Shown piece by piece: positions 9,480-22,320 of a DNA stretch of 64,000 nt. The notes under the pieces are model-generated. The model saw only the letters and a program-made list of their open reading frames with translations, did no database searches and was not told where the DNA came from. This DNA is from Kuschelorhynchus macadamiae (taxonomy: Eukaryota > Arthropoda > Insecta > Coleoptera > Curculionidae): assembly GCA_030620095.1 (NCBI GenBank), contig JAUTXW010001351.1:2046001-2110000 (forward strand), given 5' to 3'. Positions within the stretch are counted from its first letter, which is position 1, and every line of letters begins with the position of its first letter. Both the position numbers and the translations under genes were made by a program.

Positions 9480-11040
9480 GTCTTGCCCCTATTTGGGCTC
9501 TCTCAGTTTAGGTAATTAACAGTAACATTTTGGTAACTAATAGTACCACTTTAAGGATTTCTAAAGCAATTCTTGCGACAGATTTATCTACGGTCCCAAT
9601 ATAGGAGCGACGAACGTGTTATGAATTCTAATATTTATTTAACAAATAATCTTTACGCCATTTTGTAGAAAAAAACTTAATTTTAAAAAATAAAATATTC
9701 AGTTTGGCCGGTTTCCACAAAAACTACAAACGATTCCATTTTCAAACTAATTTGCAGATTTTAATCTATTAAAAACAAAAACTTAAAATTTGTGCTAATT
9801 AGTGTCCACAAAAAGTTTCACAGGTTTTTTTTTCAAAATCATTTAAGACAAGTAAATTTTTGAGGAAAATACAAAAATTATTTATTACATGTGTTTTTGG
9901 TTTTTTGTACATAGAAATCTGAAACCGACGCAATTTTATCGAAAATTTGAAAACAATGAAATTTCTTTTTTTTTTGTTCCGATCGGATCAATAGCAGCTG
10001 CTATAATTAAGCTTCTTTTAAAAAAATTGTCTAAAATTAGATTTTTCTTTCTTTCGAACCCCTTGATCCATATTTCCGACATGCCTGTTCGTCGCCATAT
10101 TGAATTTTTCTTAAATTGTTACTAGTTTTTTACCATATGATCTTTGATATTTGTTCAAAATTTTAAATCTATTAGATACATAGTTTATATATGCCTCAAA
10201 CAGAAGAAACGATCGCGACGGTTCTACAGACAGTTACACCAATGCAAATTGGAAAAAAACATGTTTTCGGCATTTAGGGACTCTGAAACGTGAACATTTA
10301 AGAAACTCTCCGGGATGATTATGTTTCTAACTAGGAATGTAAAGAACTGTTGTTCCATTTTAAAATACTTATTATTAGTTTATAACTTTAATTTGACCTC
10401 CACTCTGCATACTTTCAAATAATGTTGAATATAAAATTAAAACATTACTTTTTTATGAAACTTTTAATACAAAAAATTAATGAGCAGACGACAGTCTTTA
10501 TAGATTATTTATAGAGAGAAAAAGTCAAGTTATGCTCAATTAAATATTACCTATGTTTTAAATTGGTCTATATTATTCTGTTCGTAATAAAAGCAGAAAA
10601 AAGGTAATATAACTCTAACTATTGAACGGTATGATTTATTAGCGTAACAGATTAGACCTAGGCTAAATAAAATGAGCATCAATTAAAATAAGAAATTATT
10701 GCTTACTTCCGTTTGTACCAATGCAAAGTGTTTTGTATTCTAAATAATTATGACAATAGTTACATGTATGCAGCGAAAATTTCAAACAATTGCCATATCT
10801 GAACTACGGCAATTTAAAAAATATAATCTGTTTTTTAACCTTTGCTTGTTTGTCGTACCAATTAGAACCTTTGTTATAAATATTATTTACACAGGTTATA
10901 AATTGAAGTATATTACGTTTATTGTTTTCGCTTTGATCATTACTGGAAGGTTATCTCAAATAACACTTGAGCTAAACTAAACTGTTCTATCCAGTATTAT
11001 AATATATTTACCCAGTAAAAGCAAATATTGTGTGCTTAGG
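9480..11040. other. No recognised gene; one foldback fragment
   Basis: Bases 10230-10315 contain a minus-oriented scrap of the foldback family (aaaacatgttttcggcattt, agggactctgaaacgtgaa). The open frames at 9889-10125 and 10750-10980 are hydrophobic, AT-driven and match nothing I know. Confidence 0.5.
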
Positions 11041-12560
11041 TAGGGGGTAAGTATTCTCTTATGAATCCAGTAAGGGACCAACTTAACAGAAACTTTGACT
11101 TTCTGCCTAGTATTGCTAAGTCAATGATCCAGCCCTAATTAAATCATTTCCAATCTCTATCCCACCGTCCCCACAAAACTCTCTTCTCCGCAGTGGCTAG
11201 TGTGGCAGGAAACAGCCAACACCCCTCAATGAATTTTCAGGTTCCAGAAATATAATACCCCAGGTGGGTAAAGCGATACGTTCAGAATGCCACAGTCTAA
11301 TTCAGTCAGCCTCATGGATTCTGGAGGAAAGAAACTGACCAAATACAAAGAGGACTATATTATGTTGGCAACACACAAATGCCGATCATTATTATTCGAG
11401 GACCAAGAAAATGAACTTAAGAATATAAGAGTGGACATTATTGGTCTATGTGGAATTAGAACAAATTGATCTAATAAAGCTAAACTCAGTAAACACCTTT
11501 TATAGAAAAAGCGATAATAAAAGCTAACGAGGGGTCGGTTTTATGGTCTACCGAAGAATACTACCCGCGATCACTAGTATGTCTTAGATAGATTAGCATG
11601 CATACATTAAAAATGGTAAAAAATCAATCAATCAAAATATTACAGGTATATACTCCAACCATTCATGCTGACGGAGAAGTTGAACTGCTGTATGAGGATA
11701 TAGCAAATCCAATAAAAAAAACAAATGCCTTTACAACTTAGTAATAGGACATTTCAATGCGATACAAAGAGAATAAAAGTTGGAAGAAGACCAATACATT
11801 GGCAAATTTGGCTTAGGAGAGAGAAATAACAGGGGAAATTGCTATTAAACTTCTCAGAATGACAGAAATTGTATGCTATGAACATATTATTTGACAAAAT
11901 GGACCTGGGTCAGTCTAAACGGCCAGATTCGAAATGAAATTGAAAATGAAAAATATTACCAAGCATGTATTTAGTTCTAAAGAACTTTAGCGCCGGTAGT
12001 GACCAGCGAATGGTGAGAACTAAAATAAAAGTACAGAAACTAAAGAGATTTCATTAAACCAAGGGATATGAAAATAAACACACTTGTAATTAAAGAGAAG
12101 ATGGCAGACTATCAGAAACAGCTGAAAAACACCCATGAGGATATAGATAACTGTGATGAAATAAATACGTTTACTGAGACGTTGACAGTAAAAATAGTAG
12201 AAACAGCTCAAAGAATTGCCTAAATGGACAAAACAAAACAAACTGACTGCTGAAACAAAACAAAAATTGAGCAAAGATGAATGCTTCATAGAGAAGGAAC
12301 ACAAGCGATCATAGAATATAGAGAAACAAAGAAAACAGTTCGAAAATTGATTAGAAAAGACCTTCAAAGATACTACAAAAAACAAATACAAACGTTATAG
12401 ATGAAAATAAAAACATGAAATATCTAGGGAGAAAAAGGCAAAGAAGGTAAGGAATTTAGAAATCGAGAACAAATATACTAAACGTCATAAACAACTTCTA
12501 TATGGTATCGCTAGCAGACATAACGTCGAAATTTAAATCCGAGACTATATTTTTACAGAG
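11041..12560 (+). pseudogene. RTE-like LINE: 5' UTR, AP endonuclease domain and start of RT, decayed
   Basis: GC-richer sequence at 11041-11286 is a likely 5' UTR. From 11287 the peptide has ATHKCRSLLFED then DIIGLCGIRTN, the start of an EEP-type endonuclease. In shifting frames follow GVGFMV (about 11532), VYTPTIHADGEVELLYED (about 11648), GHFNA (about 11748), QYIGKFGLGERNNRG, TWVSLNGQIRNEID and GSDQRMVR (about 11997). Two catalytic motifs are altered: GDFN has become GHFN and SDHR has become SDQR. At least five frame changes or stops occur. An Arg/Lys-rich segment (about 12240-12400) leads toward the RT, but the copy ends around 12560, just before a (TA)n array. RTE clade is inferred from the endonuclease wording. 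Confidence 0.75.
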
Positions 12561-12607
12561 GACAAAAATTTGCATTACATATGTACAATTTATTTATTCT
12601 TTTAAAT

Positions 12608-12609
<2 letters not shown>

Positions 12610-12700
<91 letters not shown>
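12610..12700. repeat. (TA)n microsatellite, about 91 bp
   Basis: Uninterrupted TA dinucleotides, lying about 50 bp beyond the truncated end of the LINE fragment. Confidence 0.98.
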
Positions 12701-12703
<3 letters not shown>

Positions 12704-14240
12704 AGGGAGACGTAGTCGCAACTGGATAATTAAGAAGAAAAATGAAAACGAACATAGTGGGGATGCAGTTTATATATATAAAAGTGCAAATAAAGGAGTG
12801 GAGAAAAAGGAATTTGTTTTCCATATTTTATATACAAAGGAATAAAACAAATTTCAAGTATTCAAGGTTTTCAACTAAATATATTTTCTTTTTTTAAGGG
12901 CGGGTTCGTCTAGCTAGGGTAAAAAAAAAGTATTATATACAAAAAAAAATAACAGAAATGTGACGTATTTTTTCGTTTGTTAAATAAGTTAAACGCTTTT
13001 AAAATATAATAATATAACATATAAAATATTTGCCTTTATCAGAGAGCTATTTCATACGCCTAGCCTAAAAAACGTTAATTGCAAAATGGTAAAAAATAAT
13101 TTGACGTGTTGATGTGATGTGACTTTGAAATACAATATTTTCAGGGGCCTAGCTGTTTTATCCCTTAGTTGTACACTCTTTAGTAGAAAAAATTGTTTTT
13201 ATATACAAAAAGATGAAAGGAATTTGAGGTGTTCTGGGGGCTGCCTCATCCTTTAAGTGTTTAGTGGAAAAAATATTGTATATAAAGAAATTAAATACAT
13301 TTTGTTATTTTATGTTAGATATCAAGTATCTACGAAAACGACTTCTACAATTTTTTTATGTCAAACCTGTTACCCAATTATTTGCTTTCAATGTGACTGA
13401 TATCGGTTTGCGCGTTGACAGAAAAGTTTTTATAGTCATTAAAAATACCGAAAATCTACACAAAAGACACCCATGCGAATTTGAAAAGTATCGATTTAAC
13501 CATTCTCAAGTTACAGTGCACGCAAATTTTGTTTACACACACCCACATCCGCACAGACTTAAAAATACTGTTTTCTAAAAATATTTTTTTTTCATGTTCT
13601 AGGAAAACTAAAACGTCGGAAAAACCCAATTTATATTTTTGGAAACTTTTTGCGTTTACAATACGACCCCTATGTAGCCAATATATCATGGTAATAAAAC
13701 AATATATGGGCTGTTATACGGGGGAGTAAAAATTAGGTAAAAATCAGTCACAGGCATAGATACTCGATCCTCTTAAATGAAATTAAAAACAATATTATTT
13801 TTTATCTTCTTGCCTTAAAATTGCCAAATTTATTAGCGTAAATACTTGATAGAACGTGAGCAATACATTTTTATAAAAAAATGTATTTTAATAATACATA
13901 CACCAGTTTGTATTAAACTAAGAACAGAAATTGAGTAGTAATTTGTCTTGTCACCTGGTGTTTTATTAAAGATATAAATTAAGTATTATGTTTGTATATA
14001 GTATATTTTTTCCTACTATTGATTGTTTTTTTTACTAAGTAGATAAAAAGCCTGCACATAATGTCCCTAGGAATGGGGCTAGATTTCAGACACCTGTCAT
14101 CGTTTCAAATCTTTCAATCGACTTGCATTGTTTACAAATCAATTAGGATAGTTTGACATTGCTAATTATTTAAAATCATGTAGCCAGTCCACAACTTACG
14201 TTAACAACATTACAACCATTTTGAATGAAGTGGTATATTT
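12701..14240. other. AT-rich DNA without recognised gene
   Basis: A short motif (tttagtagaaaaaattgttt / tttagtggaaaaaatattgt with tatatacaaa/tatataaag) occurs at about 13181 and 13259. The open frames at 13264-13578 and 13481-13729 overlap in different frames and show no motif; I treat them as chance. Confidence 0.45.
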
Positions 14241-14245
14241 TTTAG

Positions 14246-14276
14246 GCAGCACACATGTTTTTCATGTGCGTGCTGC
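14246..14276. other. Hairpin
   Basis: GCAGCACACATG (14246-14257) pairs with CATGTGCGTGCTGC (14263-14276), with a 2 nt bulge and a 5 nt T-rich loop. Role unknown. Confidence 0.65.
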
Positions 14277-14713
14277 GATATTGACATTGAATTATCGATA
14301 ATCACGATAATAGATATTTGTGCACAAACATTGCCACTTACCTGGCAATTTGTGTGTTTTTACCATAACAAATTATATGTTTGGAAAATCTTAATAATTA
14401 GCTACGTTTTAATCAATATTGTATAGTAGGTAATTACCAAACTTGACGACATTGTTATAATTTCCGTCGACATTTCTATAATTTCTTATTTTTGCTACTA
14501 AAGCAAGATTTTTAACCCACAATATGACAAATATAGTAGACATTTTTCGGTTATGCAGTGACGTCATTTTTTGCATCTTTGTAACAGTGAATTTTCTAAA
14601 AAAGTCACGTCTTTACATCTTTTAACTAAAACTTGTCACGTTGACAAATCCCTAAGTGTGACATATATATTGTGACAATGTCACAATCAGTCAAAACAAA
14701 GTCAATATTGAAA

Positions 14714-16585
14714 ATGCCGAAAAAATTGGAAATAGACGACTAAGTGAGCAAAGCCAGCTCATTATTCTTAATTTATTAGCTTTTTTTTAGCTAGAAAAAC
14801 AACAAGTAGCTGCAGGCATTGCCTTGGACCTTCAGAATGTTATGGAAAGAACAGCTTCCGCAACGAAAATAGTTCAAGATCGATATTCAATTTAAGAAAA
14901 GATGGACTAAAATCGGACAAAAGATTGAAAGAATTACCATCAACAAGAAATAAAGGGCATATTAAGATAACCGACTACTTAAAAAGTAAGATCCGGGGTA
15001 CCATTTATCGTATATATGCTCAAAAAGAACATATTACCATAAAGACTCTCCACCAGAAAATAAATTATGATATGTCCAATCATTTCAACTATTCTATTAG
15101 TTTTCTGCGAAAATCAGTAAAAGAAATTGGCTTTTGATGGAAGAGAAGTAACAACCGCAATTATCTCGTGGCAGATGTTTTTATAAAAAGAATTAAATTT
15201 TAAACGGTTTTACTCCACTCTTCCTTGATGAAACATCGATACTCAGTAAAGGGTATTTTAGAAATACCTGGCAGGATGCTACGAAAGCCACAAGCTCTTC
15301 AAAAAGTGGTGAAGGTAAGTTTATGGAGCATTTTAACTATATTTGTGTTTTTTGTTTAACTTAGTTTTTTTGTGCATTTACAGTAAGAGCATCGGTCGGC
15401 TTAAAGTTTTTGCTAATTTGAGGTGTTCTTTTAACCCAAATCATAAAAAAACTAAGTTTATCATAGACAACTTTTTAGCGGTATTTCAAAGAGAAATAAT
15501 ATGAAAGTGTGGGAAAGTTATTATTTTTATTAAATATCAAAAGATAGAAATGTTACAAGCTGTCTAAAATGGCTAAAAATCAGTAAATTTTGCACCATAA
15601 AAATATTTATATTTATTTTTTGGGTTTAAAACAACTTGTTCACATCCCCGCAATAATCAGGATTATAAATCTTCAAGGCTAGTGTAATTTAATTGGTAAA
15701 CACGACCAGGACTTGGGTCAAAACCCGTGAAAAAATAAAAATGTTTATTTTTTTATATTAAATTTGGTTTTTTTTATAATTTTGATCAAAAGAAAAACTT
15801 GAATTCGTGTGATGAAATGTGGTAAAATGAATCCATGTTCGTAAATATACTAGACTTCTGAATTATATATAAAAAACAGATTTTTTTCTTTTGCTCCAGT
15901 GTTAAAACTGTTGATCTTTTAAGGTTATAGATACATCGTCGTCAAGGCCGGCAATGAGAACGGGTTTATCGAGGGAGCTGGTTTAGTTTTTAAAAGCCAG
16001 ACAAAAAGTGAAGACTACCACGAGAGTATGAACCGTCAAAATTCCGAAAAATGGTTTAAATATTAACTTGTTCCTAATGTGCAAATTTTTAATTATCGTA
16101 GATAATGCAAGCTCCGGGCTAGTAGAAGACATACCTCGAAAATCCTGTGCCAAAAAAAGAATAATTTTACGGCTTTCCGAGAAAAAGATTGCTTTTCCAG
16201 AGGCAGGAATGAAGGACCAAATCTAGGGTTTGGTAGAAAAAAATCGAAGTACAGAAAACAAGAAATTTCTTGAGGAATATGTAAAACGTTCTGGTCATAT
16301 GGTTCTCTGCCTCCCACCATACCATTGTCAATATGACTTCATCGAAATGGTTTGGTAAGAGTGCAAAAGAAAATATGAGCAATATATTTTTGCATTAAAA
16401 GAAATATCCTCTGAAGTTTGTGCAACGAAGAACAGAACTACATGCGGGACACCCAAAAAGAGATTCTAAAAGCTTGGGAAGTAGTCAAAGTATGTGATAC
16501 TTTGGGTATAAACCTCGTCATAGTGACAAATTCGGATGACGAAGATGTGAGTGACGATCTGTTTTCTGAAATTGACGATTTTTGA
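14714..16585 (+). pseudogene. ITm-type DDE transposase, heavily decayed
   Basis: From ATG 14714 (MPKKLEIDD, then stop) scattered frames rebuild the same protein family as the copy at 54.7 kb. There is an N-terminal HTH region (GIALDLQNVMERTASATKIV, about 14818), then TIYRIYAQKEHITIKTLHQK (about 15001). The first catalytic region is PLFLDETSI (about 15216), then YIVVKAGNENGFIEGAG (about 15931) and KSQTKSEDYHESMN. The second region is IIVDNASSG (about 16098), and the third is YHCQYDFIEMVW (about 16320). The acidic tail SDDEDVSDDLFSEIDDF ends at TGA 16583-16585. Roughly 0.6 kb of extra sequence between 15310 and 15920 separates the first and later domains and may be an intron or insertion. Many stops mean no function. 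Confidence 0.7.
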
Positions 16586-17190
16586 TTTATATCGTTTAAT
16601 ATTTTATTTAAACATAGTCTTATGGTTTTTAGTTATTAGTTTTAATAATTTTGCTCCACATTAAACTTTCTCTTGTTACACGATTTCTTTCTAAAATTAG
16701 TTTATAATGCATTTTAAATATTTTGGAATATTCTTTTGCCCTTGTTAACGATATTTCTTTGACTCTATGGTCCGATTTTAGTCAATTTATACTTAAATTA
16801 AATATCTATCTTGAACTTACTTTCGTTGCGAAAGCTTTTCGAACGCATTTTCAATGTCCAAGAAATTCATGCAGTTTTTTGTTGTTTTTCTGGATAAAAA
16901 ATGATATTTAGAATAATAGGCTTTTTGCGTTTTAAAATTTTGTTAAAAAGACACTTTTTACCAACTTTTTTAGCACAGAAGAGTTTTGGCTTCGTTATTA
17001 TAAAATAGCTTAATATAAAATTTTAGAATAAAACATAATTTGTACCTTCTTTAGTGAATAAATCTGTCTGAATACTGTTTTTATTTTTTTAATTTAAATA
17101 TATATTTATATATAGTTTTTGTTAAATGTCTGCATAGCTTGGTGAACTGTAAAGTTATTAAAATTAGCATTTGTCCTTTTTAATGGCAGC

Positions 17191-17292
17191 CACACACTAG
17201 GACGATCTTGGACGCGATCACTGCCACCGTGGCAGCCAAATGACATAGTAGAGTCACCACCGTTATTGCTGCCGAGTTTGTTTTAGTGTGTG
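17191..17292. repeat. Short inverted-end fragment, possible MITE scrap
   Basis: CACACACTA at 17191-17199 is matched by TAGTGTGTG at 17284-17292, with the GC-rich sequence gatcactgccaccgtggcag between. It lies inside the right part of the ITm element. The 9 bp ends are too short to be certain. Confidence 0.3.
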
Positions 17293-17600
17293 CATTCCTT
17301 AAATAACTTGGTATATTAAACGTTAACAGCTAAGAAACACGTTCTTTTTGTGCTGTCGTTACGTCACTGCATATCGGAAATAATTCTACTATATAGATGA
17401 TAAGACCAACCAAAAAACGTACTTTGTTTCCTATAAGCGAAAATATTTATTTTAAAAATGCGGAAAGTGTGTTTGAACTTATTTCGTCGATTTAAATTAA
17501 TGTACTGTTAGCCAGGTAAATCTGAAAAAAATCGGTTTTTTTTTGTTGAATGACCACTTCTTTCGTACATAATTCCACTACTTACAATACACAGTTTATT

Positions 17601-19338
17601 CAGGGCGTCCGAAAAATACGTGTACAACGTTTAATGACAGATTGCTGACATCAAAATAGTCCGACTTAAACCAACTTATCTATATACAAAATTGCTTCGT
17701 TTAGTGTGCAGAGGGCGTCAACATTTATTTAAAAAATTGGTTTGTTTTAAATTTCTTGGAAACGTGCTAATGGTTTTAACGATTTTTTGGGTATGGGATA
17801 ATATTTTAGAATGACGTTTTCTAATGGTATAGTGACCGGTTATGATAAAGTGAAAATGTTATAAAAGTTGCGACCCATAAAGAGAAGTTCTGATTTTTGA
17901 CGTCATCAATTTTGTGACAAATTAGTTATTTTTATCGGGTAGATTGATGTTTTTTGAAACTTTTTCTCTTTTGAAAATTTTTTGTGCGATGTGCGGTTTT
18001 GGAAATTTTTTTTCGATTACTTGCATACAATAAATACTGTAATAAAGTAATGGACAAATGTGGTACAAACGATTTATTTTAAAGATTGGAAAAAAATATT
18101 AATTAAGCAGATGTGCGAAATTTTGCTCAATACACTTAGTAACGCTCTTTAAAAAATTAAATTGGACTTTATCTAATGTCAGAGAATTATTAAAAATGGG
18201 GCCAGCATTTAAAGTTCGCGCCAATAAATATTCACGAATATATACAAAAATCTTATACATTTCTGTTTTGAAAGCGCTCAACAAAAAGTAAACACACATA
18301 TTTAACTCCGGGGAACCTGGTGGCCATCTTACTGGTGCATCATTGCATCTCCCAATTAACCTGTTGGGATATTGGTTATGCAGATATTGCCGAACAGCAG
18401 CGAAAAAATGAAGTGGGCACCATCGTACATATATCATAAATCTTGTCGAAGCAGAAGGGGCATATTTAGTAGAAAAATTGGCAGCGTATTTTGCAAGAAA
18501 TTTTAATAGGTATTTCCATCTAATCTGTCTGGAATCTCCACATGACCGATAAGATAGCGATTAATAATACCTGCCCATACATTTATTCTAAACTTATGCT
18601 GATGTTGGGCAACCTTAATGGCATGTGGAAGTGCATCCGTATAAACCTCTTTGTTGTGCAAGTTAGTGACCAGATCTTGTAAAGCACGTACGCCTCGTTA
18701 GTAAACACATTTTTATTTGCTAAAATGGGGGTCACGAATTCTTTTGTTTTGAATAAATTTGCTAAATGTGAGTCACATGGGAGAACCAATCAGTAAAAGT
18801 TTATGAATTTTTAGGACATGATACGGATAGTTTAGGAATGGCCAACTCTCGTGCTACGCGACGGACATTGACACTCGGTTCTTCTTCAACCATTTCGAAA
18901 ACTGCATCTTCATTTTCGATAAATCGAGTTATTCGCCTACGACCCCTGCCAAATGTTTAGTGATTTGGCACTCGACGCGACGGTTGGAATATTTCTCCAT
19001 GTATACCCTAACACTTTGACGCCGCCCGTTTCGTTTGCAAAACCCGTACACCAGGAGCATATACACTTTCCCGGAGTTAGTATACTTTTGAATGTTAAGT
19101 GGTGAATAAAGATTCGAAATTAAAAATGAACTAATATTCTTAACAAACCCAATTTGTCAACGTATATCAAATTATTAAATGTCATGGTAACGAAAACTGG
19201 TGCAATAACTAATAATAATAAAAGCCCTCTGCAGGCTAGACGAAAAAATTTTGTATATAGGTAATTTGGCTAAAATCGGCCTATTTTGACATCAGCAATC
19301 TGTCTTTAGGCGATTACATGTATTTTACGGACACCCTG
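17601..19338 (-). mobile_element. Mariner-family element with ~110 bp inverted ends, 1.74 kb
   Basis: The left end cagggcgtccgaaaaatacg and the reverse complement of the right end cagggtgtccgtaaaataca stay alignable for about 110 bp, including GACAGATTGCTGA and TATATACAAAATT. The transposase remnant lies between on the minus strand. Similarity of roughly four in five positions between the ends implies an old insertion. Confidence 0.8.
18099..19068 (-). pseudogene. Mariner-type transposase, decayed
   Basis: Reading leftward from about 19068, shifted frames give GRGRRRITRFIENEDAVFEM and EEEPSVNVRRVARELAIP (N-terminal HTH half of DUF4817-type mariner transposases). Then come FVTPILANKNVFTNEA (where FTDEA is usual), INVWAGIINRYLIGHVEIPD, a degenerate QDGAPAHF site now read as RWCPLHFF, and PPGSPELNMCVYF where SPDLNPLDF is expected. 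The frame ends at 18099-18101. All three catalytic Asp positions are altered or out of frame, and several stops occur. It is a dead copy whose ends (17601, 19338) survive better than the gene. Confidence 0.75.
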
Positions 19339-19429
19339 TATATGCAAACACTTAATTTGGTAATAACTTTGTTCAAATTCTCTAAACTGAAGTTTATTTC
19401 AATATTTTTATTATTATTATCATTTATTT

Positions 19430-19830
19430 CTCATAACATGATTTACGTACTCTACAAAAAATAAACTATGTTCTTTATAATTTTCCTCCACAAAAATGAG
19501 GTTTTATTCTAGGAAATGAAATTCCTTAATAATTATTTTTTTACATTTTGTAACGCCGCCATTTTTTTTCTCCATACTGGATTTTTACCAAATTGTAATC
19601 ATTTCATCCCAATTTTGTTTGACCATATTTAATTTTTACGAAAATATAATCATTTCATCCACTTATGGCTCTTGATTTTGTACCAAACTTTGTTTTGAGC
19701 TATGCCGCGTACAGACAGACCGACAAACTAACGAAAATTGGAGAACATATTTTTCGGAGTCCATGGACCCAAAAACGCAAAGATCTGCAAACATCTCGGA
19801 GGGTGATTTTGCGAGAGAAGTAAAAATATG
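19430..19830 (-). repeat. Foldback repeat family, one arm
   Basis: Minus-oriented arm: units with GCCGCCATTTT and 'ggatttttaccaaa', then 'gagctatgccgcgtacagac', 'aacatatttttcggagtcc', and 'ctcggagggtgattttgcga', ending at the degenerate palindrome end near 19825. Confidence 0.75.
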
Positions 19831-19834
19831 TCTA

Positions 19835-20640
19835 CAGTTAAAAAAAAACTATAATTGTTATAAAAGTTCTTTTACGCTATCTAAAATTACCTTGTAAAAA
19901 TAGCATCATATTGGTTTTCACAAAAGTACCCTTGTTAAAGCTTTCTTCTAAAGTAAAATCTAAATTTTGAAAGTGATTTTTGAAGAAAAAATAAGTAAAA
20001 AGACCAGAGAGAATCATGTATATATGTTAATCAAGCAACTTTTTTAATATAAACAGAAGCAACATTAAGAATTTTTTGTTTGTTTAAGAGTAATATAATT
20101 ATTCCTAAACAAAAATATATAGAGGGTGTTTTTAAATTCATGGGTGAAAATGTAAGGAATTTTTTTGGTTTTTTTCATGGACCTCGTACATTTCTAGAGA
20201 TAACTCATTCAAATTTGACACAGACTATACTATAAACAATGTTTACGAAATAGCTATAATATATTTTACAAAAATCTACTAAGTGTTATTTTCTTCCAGA
20301 AAGTTATGTTCCGATATTGCAACGGTTATGAAATTAATTAAGAAGAAGACCAGGACCAGATATATATTGATATGGAGTGTCTTCATGAACTTGAAAAAAT
20401 ACAATAGACTATATGTCAAGTTTTTAGCTGTTAAATATCATAATACAAAATATATTTCCTTAAGATTCTTATTAACAACTCTCAAAAAAATACGTCCCCA
20501 AATCTGACATATCTGCACCAAAATATCAACCAAACAAGGAATTGCGTCACCCACACATATAATGCCGTTTATATTTGCTTTAAATTATTTAATAATAACT
20601 TTATACATATTATATAAATTGTAATGTTTCACTTTTATTG
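19835..20640. other. No recognised gene
   Basis: AT-rich. The string atatagagggtgtttttaaa at about 20118 resembles a mariner end, but no partner was found. The open frame at 20283-20507 is lysine-rich and unrecognised. Confidence 0.4.
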
Positions 20641-21720
20641 ATAGTTTTATTACGAGGAAAGTTCGGTTAAAACGAATTTACACATTTTTTTACTAAAGTA
20701 CCCAGAACTTACCTAATATTAGGAAAATTGAAATATATTATAATTTATTTAAAGCTATTTTGCAGATTTTTATTTACTTTTACTTCCCTTATAAAAGAGA
20801 TTTTTTTCAGATCTTCGCATTTCATGGTCCCTAGACGGCGAAAAACATCTTTTCTCAAGTATATCAGTGTGTCTGTTCGCAGCATGGCTAAAAAAACTAC
20901 TTACCCGATTGACTTCAAATTTTGGTCAAAAATTAAAGGTCATATGGGGATGACCTGGTAATATTTTGGTAAAAATCCAAGATTGCGAAACAAAAAGCTG
21001 GCCTAGTGAAATGTTAAAAAAATATTTTTAAAAAACTGCTTATTGAATTTTCCTCAAATTTTGCACAACGATCAAGAATTATATTGGAATCAACTGATAA
21101 CTTTTTGGTACAATTCCAAGATGACTGAACTGTATGGCGACTTAATAAAATATTTAAAAACTTGCCTGAAAAAACTGCTTAATGGATTGATTTCCAATTG
21201 TGTGCCATAACTAATTGTGGTATAGGGACCACATACACATTTACATACATTCACGTTTCAGCGACCCTATAGATACCAAAAAATATTTTTTGTCAATTCC
21301 GTCGGTCCGTCTGTCGGTCGGCCTGTTTGTCTCTCAGTTCGCGACTTACGTTAAAAACTACTTCCCGATGGACAAAAATTGAGGGTCATATGGGGATGAC
21401 CTGGTATTATTTTGGTAAAAATCCAATATGGCGGAACAATGTTAAACAAATTATTGCTAAAAAATATAATTATTTAATGAACCACAATTTTTAATAACAA
21501 CATTAGAATGAACTGGCAACATTTTGATATGAATCTATGATAGCAAAACAAAATAGAGGCCTAATAAAATCCATCAGCCCGAAAATGCTACTTATTAAAT
21601 TAATTTCATACTTCATATACTGTGACTATGTACTGAACTAAGTTCACTATTCCTACAAGGGAAGTTTTTTATGTTATATTTGTCAAGTCGCAAGTCACCC
21701 TTCCCTGGAATTTATGACAA
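20640..21720 (+). repeat. Foldback repeat family, end fragment plus arm
   Basis: An inverted family end (acgaggaaagttcggttaaa...tttacacatttttt, 20653-20693) is followed by a plus-oriented arm from the palindrome remnant near 20782. It has two TCTG/'ttcgcg' blocks (20860, 21310) and units with AAGATGACTGAACTGTATGG. It ends in the family's 'gtactgaactaagttcacta' end region at about 21635-21710. Confidence 0.75.
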
Positions 21721-22019
21721 TATGTTTGTTCATTCACATTGTATAAATGTTTTTCTACACAATTTTTATTTATCAAGATCATTAAGTCCAGATCTAATAC
21801 TTGCATGTATACATACACACATCATTTACCATACCTAGTCAAATAGAACCACTTCTTTGATACTTCGGTATACATTTTTTTAATATTCTTTTTACGTGTT
21901 TTTAATATGTATATATATTTTATAATTTTATCTACATAGTCTATAAAATATAAATTATACAATTCATTATTTTCCTTCATGAGGAGATCATTTTCTTTCA
22001 AGAAATTGAATTTTGAAAA

Positions 22020-22320
22020 TTTAATTTTTTTTGTTAATTTTTAGCTCTTAATTTTTGTGTAAAAACTTAATTCAATTGAATAAGTAGTTTTTTGATACTG
22101 ATATTTTAAATATTTCAATAGGCACCAAATCGGATGTGGGGCTTTTGACCTATACAGTGTAGAGAGGGACCAACAGAACGACAGCCCGACGAAAATGGAA
22201 GAACATTTCTTTCGGGATCTACACACCCTAAAACGCAAAGATTTACAAAAATCTAGAGGGGCATTTTTTTACGAATACAATACTTTTCTCTTACGAGGGA
22301 TATAAAAATGGAACGTATGA
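22020..22320 (-). repeat. Foldback repeat family, short arm
   Basis: Minus-oriented: 'aattgaataagtagtttttt', 'gacagcccgacgaaaatgga', 'ctaaaacgcaaagatttaca' and the end 'aatacttttctcttacgagg' at about 22280-22300. Confidence 0.7.

Larger units (their letters stand above)
14531..17394 (+). mobile_element. ITm (IS630/Tc1/mariner-type) element with ~37 bp inverted ends
   Basis: ATATAGTAGACATTTTTCGG then TTATGCAGTGACGTC at 14531-14566 matches the reverse complement of 17359-17394 (ATATAGTAGAATTATTTCCG then ATATGCAGTGACGT) at about 29 of 37 positions. The decayed transposase lies between them. Whether these are the true outermost ends is inference; no clear target duplication was identified. Confidence 0.55.

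Noticed and set aside
12594..12824. Open frame dominated by Tyr-Ile repeats
   Set aside because: It is a translation of the (TA)n microsatellite, not a protein. The same applies to the frame at 58129-58437.
13264..13729. Three overlapping open frames as a gene
   Set aside because: Different frames and strands overlap, no motif, AT-driven composition.
19680..19830. TCTG-rich 'GTCGGTCTGTCTGTC' runs as a stand-alone microsatellite
   Set aside because: They always occur at the same position within the foldback arms, so they are part of that family.
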